Below, piece by piece: positions 1-12,008 of a DNA stretch of 64,000 nt; the stretch's first letter is position 1, and the number at the start of each line of letters is the position of its first letter. Below the pieces are notes generated by a model. The model did no database searches. It worked only from the letters and a program-made list of their open reading frames with translations, and was not told where the DNA came from. The translations under genes and the position numbers were made by a program. Source of the stretch: Bryoerythrophyllum caledonicum (taxonomy: Eukaryota; Streptophyta; Bryopsida; Pottiales; Pottiaceae); contig OZ020525.1 in NCBI GenBank assembly GCA_963971425.1, positions 6,555,560-6,619,559 on the forward strand, read 5' to 3'.

Positions 1-1499
1 TATAGAGGCACCTCGCTGCCACGGCCCCTGTTATCCCATGATTGCGAACTTGCACTACTCACTAAGCCTCGAGATTACAAGTTCAAAAAATGAAGCAAAG
101 AGGCACCTCAGTGCCGAGGCCCCTAGTAACCCATGAGTACGAACTAGGACTACTCACTAAAGCCCGAGTTAACAAGTTGAAAAAAAGAAGCAAAGAGGCA
201 CCTCGGTGCCAAGGCACCTTCTATCCTACGACTAATATCTTGGAGCACTATAGAAAATTCCCGTAAGATGTAAACACCAGCACCATCAACACGCAGATAA
301 AGACCATGACTAGGCCACAATGAGAAGAGGAAGACAACCCGCATCATCAACACGATGAAGACGAGCAAGACAAGACGATAGTGACAAGAGGTAGACGACC
401 ACCACCATTTTAGGAAGCCTTATGTTTCATATAACAAATAACGACCTCAGAGGCCCCTCGGTGCCAAGGCCCCAAATTTCACATGACTACAAACTTGCAC
501 TACTCACTAAGGCCCGAGATTACAAGTTGAAAAAAAGAAGCAAAGAGGCACCTCGGTGCCGAGGCCCATAATATCCCAAATCTACGAACTCGCACTTCTT
601 GCTAAGGCCCGAGATTATAGGTTTAAAAAAACAAGAATAGAGGCACCTCGGTGCCGAGGCCCCTAATATTCTATGACTGCGAACTTGCACTCTTCACTAA
701 GGCCCGAGATTACAAGTTGAAAAAAAGAAGCAATCAGGCACCTCGGTGTCGAGGCCCCTAATATCCCATATCTACGAGCTCGCACTTCTCGCTAAGGCCC
801 CAGATTACAGGTTAAAAATAACAAGTATAAAGGCACCTCGGTGCCGAGGCCCCTAATATCCCATGACAGCGAACTTGCACTACTCACTAAGGCCCGAGAT
901 TACAAGTTGAAAAAAAGAAGCAAAGAGGCACCTCGGTGCCGAGGCCCCTAATATCCCAAATCTACAAGCTCGCACTTCTTGCTAGGGCCTGAGATTACAC
1001 GTTACAAATAAAAAGCAAAGAAGCACCTCGGTGCCGAGGCCCCTAATATCGCATGACTGCGAACTTGAACTACTCACTAAGGCCCGAGATTACAAGTTGA
1101 AAAATAGAAGCAAAGAGGCACCTCGGTGCCGAGGCCCCTTATATCCCAAATCTACGAACTCGCACTTCTTCCTAAGGCCCTAGATTACCGGTTTAAAAAA
1201 ACAAGTATAGAGGCACCTCGCTGCCGAGGCCTCTAATTTCCCATGACTACGAACTTGCATTACTCACTAAGCCCGGAGATTACAAGTTAAAAAAATGAAG
1301 CAAAGAGGCACCTCAGTGCCGAGGCCCCTAAAAACCCATGAGTACGAACTTGGACTACTCACTAAAGCCCGAGCTAACAAGTTGAAAAAAAGAAGCAAAG
1401 AGGCACCTCGGTGCCGAGGCACCTTCTATCCTACGACTAAGATCTTGCAGCACTAAAGAAAATTCACGTAAGATGTGAACACGAGCACCATCAACACGA
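1..1499. repeat. Satellite block I: ~95-bp monomers with double palindrome
   Basis: Tandem monomers of about 95 bp; for instance the GGCACC core recurs at 547, 642 and 737. Each carries GGCACCTCGGTGCCGAGG, two overlapping imperfect palindromes (GGCACC-TC-GGTGCC and CCTCGG-TG-CCGAGG), followed by 'cccctaatatccca'. Two monomer types alternate: one continues 'tgactgcgaacttgcactac', the other 'aatctacgaactcgcacttc', giving a ~190-bp dimer. A different ~260-bp module ('gtgaacacgagcaccatcaa', 'accatgactaggccacaatg') interrupts at about 215-430 and again near 1420. The block has no coding capacity and ends where the solo LTR begins at 1500. Confidence 0.95.
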
Positions 1500-1700
1500 T
1501 GTCGTGATGTAAATAACTACAGTATGTAAAAAAATAATGTAGATGCAAAAAATGTGGTCGTAGAGTGACCTACAGTTTAATTCAATGTAGGAACAATTGG
1601 AGCTTGTTAGCCTAGCTTGGATGTACTACATCTGTCACTCTAGCTTAGGGGTAGGTAGGTGGCTAGTTGGCTGCTTATTTTCCTGCTCTCACTAGCAAGT

Positions 1701-1810
1701 GCCAAGCCGCAGCGGCCCGAACAGTTCAACGAGCTCAATGAGACTCGAACTCGGAATCAGTCGGCGGTTAACAAACGGGCTCTAACAGCCAACCAAGTCT
1801 GCAACTTGGC
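1701..1810 (-). other. tRNA-like module in LTR A
   Basis: The segment is bounded by the inverted pair GCCAAGCC...CTTGGC, like an acceptor stem. Read on the minus strand it has a weak B-box-like GAGTTCGAGTCT (1741-1752) and a D-arm-like 'ttggttggctg'. It is antisense to the LTR and its ORF, as in the other three copies. This is the most diverged of the four, and it would probably not fold as a functional tRNA. Confidence 0.55.
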
Positions 1811-2098
1811 GATTATCATCGAGCCCACACTAGTTTTATACTGCTACAGATAAGTCGTTTGTTTCTTAATCTGACTTTACTGTGGACCTTCTTTTAGATG
1901 GATAGGCATCTATGGCTACTTATTTTGCTTAACCGTTTACTATTAAAGAAATGTCATTGAGTTAATGTTAGGGAAGGCAAGCTTCTTGATGAAGTTATCG
2001 AAAAGCATATAAAGAGTAGATGGTTGCCGTGCCTTATGCATTACTTCAGGTCATTATTAGTTTGGATTGTTTCTTCTTAGTTTTCATAGGTTGATAGT

Positions 2099-2530
2099 AT
2101 GGCTTCTCAAGACCCTGATGATTGGGAGTTTCCTTTAGCTCACTCACCGGATGATCTAATTCAACTTTCTCAACCATCGACATCAAGGCGGCGTGAGCGA
2201 GAGGAAGCAGGGCCTTCTGAGCGTCGTGTTCAACCACGTACCGCTTTTGATCCTCAACAAGTTCCTTTGACAAGTTTAAGAAGTTTACAACCGGAGGCAA
2301 GAACTTTAGTAATCGTCTTGGAGGTTGGAGATGTGCTTATCGAAGGCCATCAAGTGGTGTTTGAAGGGTGTTTTCAAAACACTAACGAAGGTCAACTGGT
2401 AACCCGCTTGTCCAATGACCTTGGTCACCGTCTTTGGCTTCAAGGCCCGCTCAGACACTTGGATAGTGAAAGGCGAGCAAGTTACATTGTTGCTGTTCTT
2501 CGTGAGATTCTTGACTTTTTACATGTTTAA
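2099..2530 (+). CDS. LTR-encoded small protein of unknown function (143 aa)
   Basis: An ATG-initiated ORF inside LTR A. The N-terminal half is acidic and then Arg/Ser-rich, with 'REREEAGPSERR'. The C-terminal half (about residues 68-143) is compact: 'ARTLVIVLEVGDV', 'VVFEGCF', 'GHRLWLQGPL', 'RRASYIVAVLREILDFLHV'. A homologous ORF sits at the same place in LTR B (46935-47393), sharing EEAGPS, AR-LVI-L-VG-V, V-F-G-F---N--Q, GH-RWL-GP and RA-----LR-IL-FL. The two LTRs are otherwise well diverged at the nucleotide level, so protein-level conservation suggests past selection. I recognise no family: no membrane segment, signal peptide or zinc finger is visible. It is not gag, pol or envelope, and no homologous ORF is seen in the LTR copies at 6867 and 58451. 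Confidence 0.65.
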   Translation: MASQDPDDWEFPLAHSPDDLIQLSQPSTSRRREREEAGPSERRVQPRTAFDPQQVPLTSLRSLQPEARTLVIVLEVGDVLIEGHQVVFEGCFQNTNEGQLVTRLSNDLGHRLWLQGPLRHLDSERRASYIVAVLREILDFLHV

Positions 2531-3937
2531 TCCATCTAGGGGCTGAAGTTGAGACCATTTGTTGTTATTTTTCTTAATATATTTGTAGTTAGTTGTTGTT
2601 GTTGAAGAAACCCGGTCTTTAGATTGATGACTAGGTAGTTAGTGTTTAAAAATGCAAAGAATAGCACGGATAGAGGGATGATAAGAGTTGATAAGGGGGA
2701 GAATTTGAGCAACCAATGGGGTTTAAGATGCCCATGTGGCCTTTGAATGGGCTGAGGTTAGTTGTGATTGGCTCATTTTCCCGTTTTGAGGGTTGAGTTC
2801 TTCCTTACCAAGGAGGGGCTGGACTGCGGGGGCTCTCTCTGGTTGTTTTTGTTGTAGTTTGTTTTGGATTTTGAGTGTGTTATAGCCCTTGTTGTTGGCT
2901 CTCTATGAAGCTATCACTCTGTCTAAGAGCTAAAAGTATGAGTGAACGGTGCCTTGTCGAATACAAGGCGGTCTGTTGCCCCATGTTTTCATGAGCAGTA
3001 GGTTTGAAGCCTTGTAGCGAGTTGTTCAAAGTATATCTAAATGACATCTTTGGTGAGTGTTTGTAAACTGTAAATAGCTTTCCAAAGAGCTATCTTATGT
3101 TCTATTTCGAGCTTTTGTGAAGTCATAGCACTAGTTTGAAAGAAGAGGGGTCAGCTGACTTGAGTTTTTGTAAGAAGTAACTTTGATTGCACATAGCGGC
3201 TGGCGAGATGAGTTTCTGGAAGTGAAATTTGGTGGGTATGTGGTGTATTTTAGTGGCTTTTCAAGTAGCTATAGCACATCTTAATCCGAGTTTGTATGAA
3301 ACCGTAGTGGTATTTTGAATTAGAAGGTTAATCAAGAGTTTAAAAGAGAGTTTGAGTTCGGTTTATACTTAATGAGAGGTTAGATAAATGATTTCAAAGG
3401 AAGTAAGGATATATAAGAGAAGGGTATGAAGTGGTTAGGGTATGTAAGGGTAAGGGTATGTGGGATTGAGGTTAATTAGGGAATTAATTATCTTAATCAA
3501 GGTTAATTGTATTAAGTAAGATTAACTAGTCTAATTGTAATCAATTAGCTTAATTAAAATTAAGTGGATTAATCAAGGTTAATCAATTTAGTTAAATATA
3601 ATTATCTTAACTATTTATTAATTATTATTAAGTGGAATTAGTTAATTTAATCAGAGTTTGATTAAGGCTTGATTTAGGTTAAGGATAATTAATGTTTTGA
3701 GTTAAGTTTTTGAGAGACAAATTCTACAAGACATCTGCATCATGTCTTATTATATGTACATCGAGTTTTATTATACAAGTTGAAGATCGGAGGCCTTTCT
3801 GATATGGTGAATGAGGACTTATAAGTTTATATAGACTTTGACACAAATCATATGTTCTATATTCTCTCTTTCCGTCTCTAAACAAAGTGCAGCCAAGAAC
3901 CCTGGGTTTTCTTGAAGTAAAGACTCTCTACACGACA

Positions 3938-6866
3938 ACGCGAATGAAGACCATGACTAGGCCACAATGAGAAGAGGATGACGACCCGCATCATCAATAC
4001 GATGAAGACGAGAAAGACAAGACGATAGTGACAAGAGGCAGGCGACCAACACCATACAGGTTAATAAAATCAAGTATAAAGGCACCTCGGTGCCAAGGCC
4101 CTCAATATTCCATGACTACGAACTTGGACTACTCACTAAGGCCGCAGATTACAATTTGAAAAAAAGAAGCAAAGAGGCACCTCCGTGCCGAGGCCTCTAA
4201 TATCCCATGACTGCGAACTTGTACTACTCACTAAGGGCCGAGATTACAAGTGAAAAAAAATGAAGCAAGGAGGCACCTCGGTGCCGAGGCCCCTAATATC
4301 CCATGACTGAAATCTTGCAGTACTTACTAGGCCCGAGATTACAAGTTGGAAAAAAGAAGCAAAGAGGCACCTCGGTGCAGAGCCCCTTATATCCCAAATC
4401 AACGAACTCGAACTTCTTTCTAAGGCCCGAGATTACAAGTTAAAAGAAACAAGTATAGAGTCACCTCGGTGCCGAGGCCCCTAAAATCCCATGACTGCAA
4501 ACTTGTACTATTCACTATGGCCCGAGATTACAAGTTGAAAACTTGAAGCAAAGAGGTACCTCAGTGCCGAGGTCCCCAATATCCCATGACAGGGATCTTC
4601 CACTACTTACTAAGGCCCGAGATTACAAGTTGGAAAAAAGAAGAAAACACGCACCTCGGTGCCGAGGCCCCTATTATCCCAAATCTACGAACTCGCACTT
4701 CTTGCTAAGGCCCGAGATTACAGGTTAAAAAAAACAAGTATAGAGGCACCTCGCTTCCAAGGCCCCTAGTATCCCATGACACCGAACTTGCACTACTCAC
4801 TAAGCCCCGAGATTACAAGTTGAAAAACAAAGCAAAGAGATACCTAGGTGCCGAGGCCCTAAATTACCCATGACTACGAACTTGCACTACTCACTAAGCC
4901 CCGAGATTACAAGTTGAAAAACAAAGCAAAGAGATACCTAGGTGCCGAGGCCCTAAATTACCCATGACTACGAACTTGCACTACTCACTAAGCCCCGAGA
5001 TTACAAGTTGAAAAACAAAGCAAAGAGATACCTAGGTGCCGAGGCCCTAAATTACCCATGACTACGAACTTGCACTACTCACTAAGCCCAGAGTTTACAA
5101 GTTGAAAAAGAAGAAGCAAAAAGGCACCTCGGAGCCAAGGCGCCTTCTACCCTGTGACTAAAAACTTGTAGCACTCAATAAAATCCACTTAAGATGTGAA
5201 CAAGAGCACCATCAACACGCAGATGAAGACCATGACTCGGCCCCAATGAGAAGAGGAAGACGACCCGCATCATCAACACGATGAAGACGAGCAAGACAAG
5301 ACAAGAGTGACAAGAGGCAGACGACCAACACCATTTCAGAAAGCTTGATATTTGATGTAAGACATAACGACCTCAGAGGCACCTCGGTGCGAAGGCCCCT
5401 AATTTCTCATGACTACGAATTTGCACTACTCACTAAGGCCCGAGATTACAAGTTGAAAGAAAGAAGCAAAGAGGCACCTCGGTGCCGAGGTCCCTAATAT
5501 CCCAAATCTACGAACTCGCACTTCTCACTAAGGCCCGAGATTACAAGTTAAAAAAAACAAGTATAGAAGCACCTCGGTGTCAAGGCCCCTAATTTCCCAT
5601 TACTGCGAACTTGCACTACTCACTAAGCCCCGAGATTACAAGTTGAAAAAATGAAGCAAACAGGCACCTCCGGGCGGAGGCCCCTCATAACCCATGACTA
5701 CGAACTTGTACTACCCACTAAAGCGCGAGTTAAGAAGTTGAAAAAAAGAAGGAAAGAGGCACCACGGTGCCGAGGCGCCTTCTATCGTGTGACTAAGAAC
5801 TTATAGCACTGAAGAAAATCCACTTAAGATGTGAACACTAGCACCATCAACACGCGGATGAAGACCATGACTCGGCCACAATAAGAAGAGGAAGACGACC
5901 CGCATCAGCAATAGGATAAAGACGAGCAAGACAAGACGAGAGTGTCAAGAGGCAGACGACCAACACCATCTCAGAAAGCCTGATATTTCATGTATAAATA
6001 ACGACCTTAGGGGACCTCGGTGCCAAGGCCCCTAATTTCCCATGACTACAAACTTGCACTACTCACTAAGGCCTGAGATTACAAGTTGAAAAAAAGAAGG
6101 AAAGAGGCACCTTGGTGCCGAAGCCCCTAGTATCCCAAATCTACGAACTCGCACTTCACTCTAAGGCACAAGATTACAAGTTAGAAAAAACAAAGATAGA
6201 AGCACCTCGGTGTCGAGGCCCCTAATTTCCCATGACTGCCAACTTGCACTACTCATTGAGGCCCGAGATTACAAGTTGAAAAAAAAAGCAAAGACACATC
6301 TCGGTGCCGAGGCCCCTAATATCCCAAATCTACGGACTCGCATTTCTTGCTAAGCCCCGAGATTTCAAGTTAAAGAAAATAAGTAAAGAGGCACCTCATT
6401 GCCGAGGCCTCTAATTTCCCACGACAACGAACTTGCACTACTAAGTAAGGCGTAAGATTACAAGTTGAAGAAAACAAGCAAAGACGCACCTCAGTGTGAG
6501 GCCCCTAGTAATCCATGAGTACAAACTTGCACTACTTACTAAGGCTCGAGATTACAAGTTGAGAAATAGAAGCAAAGAGGCACCTCGGTGCCGAGGCCCC
6601 TAATATCCCAAATCTACGAACTGGCAGTTCTTGCTAAGGCCCGAGATTACAGGTTTAAAAATACAAGTATAAAGGCACCTTGGTGTTGAGGCCCCTAATA
6701 TCCCATGACTACGATCTTGCACTACTCATTAAGGCCCGAGATTACAAGTTGGAAAATAGAAGCAAAGAGGCACATCGGTGCCAAGGCGCCTTCTATCCTA
6801 TGACTAAGAACTTGCAGCACTAAAGAAAATCTACTTAAGATGTGAACACGAGCACCATCAACACGC
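3938..6866. repeat. Satellite block II
   Basis: This continues the same ~95-bp satellite after LTR A, starting inside the ~260-bp module ('accatgactaggccacaatg'). Further copies of that module lie near 5140-5370, 5780-6010 and 6785-6866. Monomers are 80-95% alike by eye, with frequent single-base changes in the palindromic core. The block is interrupted at 6867 by the inverted LTR fragment. Confidence 0.93.
4839..5120. repeat. Recently amplified triplet of 94-bp monomers
   Basis: Three consecutive satellite monomers starting at 4839, 4933 and 5027 share the variant core 'gatacctaggtgccgagg' and appear identical over almost their whole length, whereas neighbouring monomers differ at many sites. 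The exact 94-bp spacing and identity point to a very recent local duplication by unequal exchange or slippage. Confidence 0.9.
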
Positions 6867-8338
6867 TGTCGTGGAGAGAGAATTTGCCTTAGGAAAACGC
6901 TGGGTTCTTGGCTGCTACTAGTTTCAGTCAAAAGAAAAGGAAAATGCCACAAATATGAATTCCATCAATCTAAAATGATGACCAAAGTCTTGATCTACAT
7001 AGAAAGCCGAATTTTTGGTTCATCTTGACAAACCCTTGCAAGTAGTCAAACATGAAGTTGTATAAACATGGGCAGCTGAACCCCTTCCCACTAAATCGGG
7101 CTCTTTTACTTCGAAACTAACTATATAAACACATGCAATAGCTTTTTAAAAAGCTAATACAATAAGGTTTCTATATCCAAAGTTTCAACACAAAAAGATT
7201 TTTACAACTATTTCTATGAAGAATCAAATTTACTGTTTTAAATTAATGAAGGCAGCCGACCCCTTCCCATTCAAACAAGCATAACTCTTGCACTATAGCT
7301 TGGAAATAAACATAAAATAGATTTTTGAAAAGCTAACAACAAGATGAAGAAGTGAAGAAAGTTTCAACTCTATTGGCTCTAATCATAATGAACTATGGTT
7401 ACTCAAAGTCTCTGTTTTAAACTTGTGGAATGAAAACCGCTCCTCCGATAACACCCCTTCAATAGATCAAGTGCCATGGCTCTATAACAACTCGGATTTG
7501 AGCTTGTGATAGCTCATTAGAAAGCTAATACAATTGTCACTACACGTGCAAAGATTCACTATCTCACTCTTTGTATACAAGTTTCTACATGGAATCAAAG
7601 TTACTGCTCTCGAAAATTCATGGCAACAATACTTTTTTTTATTCAAATCCACACCACAGCTTCTACATAACTCCGATTGGAGCGTGTGATAGCTTGTTAA
7701 AAAGCTATTAACAAGTTCTACATCACTCTAAAAACTGACATCTAAACTCACAAAACTGTACCTGTCATACAAGAAAATCCGAGCGTCTTTTATACTAAAT
7801 GGAGGAGGCTTTGGCCGAGGGAGGAGGGAGGAAAAGTCAAGGGCCTAAATCAGCCCATGCCTCTCTAGCCTTCCTTTTGACTCACCCTTGGACACCAAAG
7901 TCCATTTACCTCCAAATCTTATCTAAATCTTCCCACATAAGCCTAGCATGACTTTTATTTTCTAACCTATAACTCTACTACAAGTTGGCACTATATTTCT
8001 CCCTCTAAACTAATCCCCAAACTAAACATTTCTTATTTCTACTACAAACAATAAAACCATAACACTTTGTTTAAGTTTTTTGATCTCAGAAGAATTAGAG
8101 AATAGCTTAAATATCATTAGAGCCCACGTACTGCCATCGACCGCGGCTTAGTTCGGCTGGCTAAGCTTTTCGTTGCACCTCACCGGTCCGGGTTCGATTC
8201 CTTGGCTTGTCAGAGCGGCTGGCGCTCACGTGGTCAGGGAACTACCGGAATCAGCAGCAAATCCAGCTGGTGAACGCTCCTAAGCCCTGAGCTAGTGACA
8301 AGATGAAATAAAGATCCTCTAAGATAAGCTTCTGGCCT
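6867..8338 (-). mobile_element. LTR fragment C, inverted, 5' part missing
   Basis: Starts TGTCGTGGAGAGAG, the reverse complement of the LTR 3' terminus, followed by 'gctgggttcttggctgc', which mirrors the 3' end of LTR A. Internal sub-repeats with the hairpin core recur at about 7137 (a perfect TAGCTTTTTAAAAAGCTA), 7308, 7500 and 7680. On the minus strand GTATAAAAGA near 7790 could be a TATA box. A tRNA-like module lies at 8137-8215. The short segment after it (to 8338) does not reach a GACA-type end, and the satellite resumes at a different phase. The 5' end was therefore lost together with some satellite. There is no ORF like those in A and B. Confidence 0.75.
8137..8215 (+). other. tRNA-like module in LTR fragment C (best preserved boxes)
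   Basis: Shows an A-box-like TAGTTCGGCTGG at 8149-8160 and a canonical B-box GGTTCGATTCC at 8191-8201, spaced as in a tRNA gene (42 bp start to start). Both are on the strand opposite to the LTR's transcription. This could still recruit RNA polymerase III. It is either a tRNA-derived module captured by the LTR or an old SINE insertion inherited by the whole LTR family; the shared position in all four copies favours ancestry. Confidence 0.7.
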
Positions 8339-11300
8339 GGTAGGGTAATTGAGACTACAAGTTGAAAAAATGAAGCAAGAGGCACCACTGTGCCAAGGCC
8401 CCTAGTAACCCATGACTACGAACTTGCACAACTCACTAAAGCCCGAGTTTACAAGTTGAAAAATAGAAGCAAAGAGGCACGTCGGTGTCGAGGCCCCTAA
8501 TATCCCAAATCTATGAACTCGCACTTCTTGCTAAGGCCCGAGACTACAAGTTAAAAAAAATGAGTATAGAGGCACCTCGGTGCCGAGGCCCCTAATATCC
8601 TATGACTGCGATCTTGCACTACTCATCGAGGCCCGAGATTACAAGTTGAAAAAAAGAAGCAATGAGGGACCTTGGTGCCGAAGCGCCTAATAACCCATGA
8701 CTAGGAACTTGCACTACTCACTAAAACCCGAGTTTACAAGTTGAAAAAAAGAAGCAAAGAGGCACCTCGGTGCCGAGGCCCCTATTATCCCAAATCCACG
8801 AACTCGCACTTCTTGCTAAGGCCCGAGACTACAAGTTAAAAAAAATGAGTATAGAGGCACCTCGGTGCCAAGGCCTCTAATATCCCATGACTGCGAACTT
8901 GCACTACTCACTAAGGCCCGAGATTACAAGTTGAAAAAATGAAGCAAAGAGGCACGTCGGTGCCGAGGCCCCTAATAACCCATGACTACAAACTTGCACT
9001 ACTCACTACGGCCCGTGATTACAAGTTGAAAAAAAAAGCAAAGAGGCACCTCGGTGCCGAGGCCCATAATATCCCAAATCTACGAACTCGCACTTCTTGC
9101 TAAGGCCTGAGATAAGAATTTAAAAAAAAGAAGTTTAGAGGCACCTCGGTGCCGAGGCCCTTAACTTCCCATGACTACGAACTTGCACTACTCACTAAGG
9201 TCCGAGATAAGAAGTTGAAACAATGAAGCAAAGAGGCACCTCGGTGCTGAGGCCCCTAGTATCCCAAATCTACGAACTCGCACTTCTTTCTAAGGCCCGA
9301 GATTGCAAGTTAACAAAAACGAGTATAGAGGCACCTCGGTGCGGAGGCCCCTAATTTCCCATGACTGCGGACTTGCACTTCTCACTAAGGCCCATAATTA
9401 TAGGTTGAAAAAATAAAGCAAAGAGTCACCTCCGTGCCGAGGCCCCTAATAACCCATAACTACGAACTTGCACTACTCACTAAGGCCCGAGATTAGAAGT
9501 TGAAAAAAAGAAGCAATGGGGCACCTTGGTGCCAAGGCGCCTAATATCCCAAATCTACGAACTCGGACTTCTTGCTAAGGCCCGAGATTACAAGTTAAAA
9601 AAAACAAGTATAGAGGCACCTCAGTCCCGAGGCCCCTTATTTCCCATGACTATGAACTTGCACTACTCACTAAGGCGCGAGATTACAAGTTAAAGAAAAG
9701 AAGCAAAGAGGCACCTCAGTGCCGAAGCCCCTAAAAACCCATGACTTTGAACTTGCACTATTCATTCAAGCCCGAGTTTACAAGTTGAATAAAAGAAGCA
9801 AAGAGGCACCCCGGTGCCGAGGCGCCTTCTATCCTGTGACTAAGAACTTGCAGCACTTAAGAAAATCCATTTAAGATGTGAATACCATCACCATCAACAC
9901 GCGGATGAAGACCATGACTCGGCCACAATGAGAAGAGGCAGACGACCAACACCATCTCAGAAAGTGTGATATTTCAGGTAAGGAATAACGACCTCAGAGG
10001 CATCTCGGTGCCAAGGCCCCTAATATCCCATGACTGCAAACTTGCACTACTCACTGAGGTCTGAGATTACAAGTTGAAAAAAAGAAGCAAACAGGCACCT
10101 CGGTGCCGAGGCCCTTAATATTCCAAATCTACGAACTTGCACTTATTACTAAGGCCCGAGATTACAAGTTTAAAAAAGCAAGTATAGAAGCACCTCGGTG
10201 TCGGGGCCCCTAATTTCCCATGACTGCGAACTTAAACTACTCACTAAGGCCTGAGATTACAAGTTTAAAAAATGAAGCAAAGACACACCTCGGTGCGGAG
10301 GCCCCTTATTTCCCATGACTACGAGCTTGCACTACTCATCAAGGCCCGAGATTACAAGTTAAAAAATAGAAGCAAAGAGGCCCCATATATCCCATGATTG
10401 TGATCTTGCAGTACTCACTAAGGCCCGAGATAACAAGTAAAAAAATAAAGCAAAAAAGCACCTCGTTGCCGGGGCCGCCACTCTGGCCTCGTTGTGATCT
10501 TGCAACCTATTACAGAGAGTAGATCCCATTAGTAACTCAGCAAGAGCACCATCAGCAGGAGCACCTTCAATATGATAATGACCAGCAAGAGAGGAGGAAG
10601 ACGACAGGCACCATCTGACTAAGGCCTGGGTTCACAAGTAAAAAATTAGAAGCAAAGATGCACGTTGTTGCCGAGGCCCCTTCAATCCTCTAGCTGTAAA
10701 CTTGTAGCACTAAAGGAAATCCACTTTAGATGTGCACACCAGCACAAACATCACCAGGATGAACACCAAAACAAGACCAAAATGAGAAGAGGAAGACGAC
10801 CATAATCATCATAACGATGAAGACCACGAAGACAAGACCAGCATGACAAGAGGTAGATGACAAGTGCCATCTCTCTAGAGCCCGAGATTACAAGTAAACA
10901 TTTTCGACCAAAGAGGAAAATACGGTGGCGAGGCCCCGAATATCCCCTGACTGATCTTGCAGTACTCACTAAGGTCCGAGATAACAAGTAAGAAAAGAAA
11001 AGCAAAGAGGCACCTCGGTGCCGAGGCCCCCACTCTCGCCTTCTTTTGATCTTGCAACCTATCATAGAGAGTAAATCCCATCAGTGACACAACATGAGCA
11101 CCATCAACAAGAACACCTTTAACACGATTTGGACCAGCATGACAAGAGGATGCAAAGAGGCACCATCTCAAAGGCCCGACTTCACAAGTTAAAAAACTGA
11201 AGCAAAGATGCACCTTGGTGCCAAGCCCCTAATTTGTCGAGAAAGGGATCTCAAGGAATAATGCACTCTAGATGAAAACACGAGCACCATTAACACGAGG

Positions 11301-11460
11301 ATAAACAAAAAGATCGGACCAGATCGAGAAGAGGAAGACGACTAGCATCATAAACACGAAGATAAATAGCAAGACAAGACCAACATGACGAGGAAGACGA
11401 CCAGCACCGTAAACGCGGAGAAGGACGCAAGACAGGACAAACATGACACTTGGGAAATGA
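8339..11460. repeat. Satellite block III, decaying rightwards
   Basis: Regular ~95-bp monomers to about 10400, with the ~260-bp module near 9820-9980. The array then degenerates. From 10480 to 11460 the ~260-bp module dominates, as diverged copies of 'aatgagaagaggaagacgac', 'gaagacaagaccagcatgac' and 'caccatcaacacgagg'. Increasing divergence toward the edge is typical of satellite borders. No genes are visible. Confidence 0.9.
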
Positions 11461-11540
11461 CCCGAATCAACAACACGAAGAGGACCAACAAGACAAGACC
11501 TCCATGACTTGACACGGTGAGGTAGAGTTTTGGGTGATGA

Positions 11541-11640
11541 GGAAGGTCGACCAGGGCAAATTCGCGAGTAGGCTTAGCGCCGAGGGCATAGAGGAAGGTC
11601 GACCAGGGCGAGTTTACGAGGAGGCTAAGCGCCCTCTAGA
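11541..11640. repeat. ~50-bp direct duplication at the satellite edge
   Basis: Two adjacent copies of 'ggaaggtcgaccagggc' followed by 'gaggcttagcgcc'-like sequence (about 11541-11590 and 11593-11640). It is a small tandem duplication between the satellite and the interrupted ORF, with no coding signal. Confidence 0.7.
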
Positions 11641-11656
11641 GAGGACAAGGTTAGGG

Positions 11657-11998
11657 TTAGACCACGATGGGATAGGGTTTAGCAATTTTGGTTAAAATTA
11701 TCTCCACAGCTGGTTTGCTCTCATGACAGTTCACAACTTGCACTTCCCGCTCTTGTTGAAATTCTTGAGATTCTAACACTATTTGCAAACTTTCCCGATT
11801 ACTCGATGTTTTCAGCAAACTGTCGCCTTCTCGATCGACCTCACATTGAGATAATAGAACCTCCTCTTCGGAAAACTGTTCCGGAGAATCTCTTCCACCA
11901 CCCTCATATCCTGACTCATTCTCAACTCTTGTATCCTGAATATGTGCGTCATTGAATGCCGCACTCAACGAAGTGCCCTTTGAATCTGAACTTCTAAC
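11657..11998 (-). pseudogene. C-terminal part of an ORF split by the hAT insertion
   Basis: An open frame on the minus strand ending with a stop at 11657. About 113 residues lie outside the transposon: Ser/Glu-rich and acidic ('SEEEVLLSQCEVDREGD', 'ESQEFQQEREVQVV'). Its upstream end is the hAT target duplication (11991-11998). The frame across that 8-bp duplication is the same as in the other half at 21362-21486, so removing the transposon and one duplication restores one continuous frame. The product is unknown and could be a host exon or an ORF of another mobile element. The far half contains a Lys/Arg-rich patch. Confidence 0.6.
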
Positions 11999-12007
11999 CA
12001 GGGTTGT
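11991..12007. repeat. hAT left end: target duplication and terminal inverted repeat
   Basis: CTTCTAAC (11991-11998) is the target-site duplication and CAGGGTTGT (11999-12007) is the left terminal repeat. Both are matched perfectly at the right end. Immediately inside begin GTCCGTCC subterminal repeats. Confidence 0.92.
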
Positions 12008-12008
12008 T

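Larger units (their letters stand above)
1500..3937 (+). mobile_element. Solo LTR A of the gypsy LTR family (2.44 kb)
   Basis: Begins TGTCGTGATG and ends ...TACACGACA, the TG...CA termini and short inverted repeat expected of an LTR. It interrupts the satellite: left flank 'catcaacacg' and right flank 'acgcgaatgaagacc' rejoin into the satellite's 'caacacgc(a/g)gatgaag' module. The target duplication is imperfect (about 3-5 bp, ACG shared). The order inside is a 5' region, an antisense tRNA-like module (1701-1810), an ORF (2099-2530), then sub-repeats with AGCTTT...AGCTAT hairpins near 3080 and 3255, and the conserved 3' end 'gcagccaagaaccc'. Identity as an LTR rests on similarity to the copy at 58451-60167, which abuts a gypsy pol gene. 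No internal retroelement sequence remains, so it is called solo. Confidence 0.8.

Noticed and set aside
1500..3937. Novel DNA transposon with TGTCGTG inverted ends and a small ORF
   Set aside because: First impression replaced: the copy at 58451-60167 follows a gypsy pol and polypurine tract, and TG...CA ends with 4-5-bp duplications fit an LTR.
1..11460. CRISPR-like array of palindromic repeats
   Set aside because: The segments between palindromes are themselves repeated, the period is ~95 bp, no cas genes exist, and the surroundings are plant-type transposons. It is a satellite.
11648..11690. Telomere-like 'ttagggtt' and 'atagggtttag'
   Set aside because: Only one or two isolated units, no tandem TTTAGGG array.
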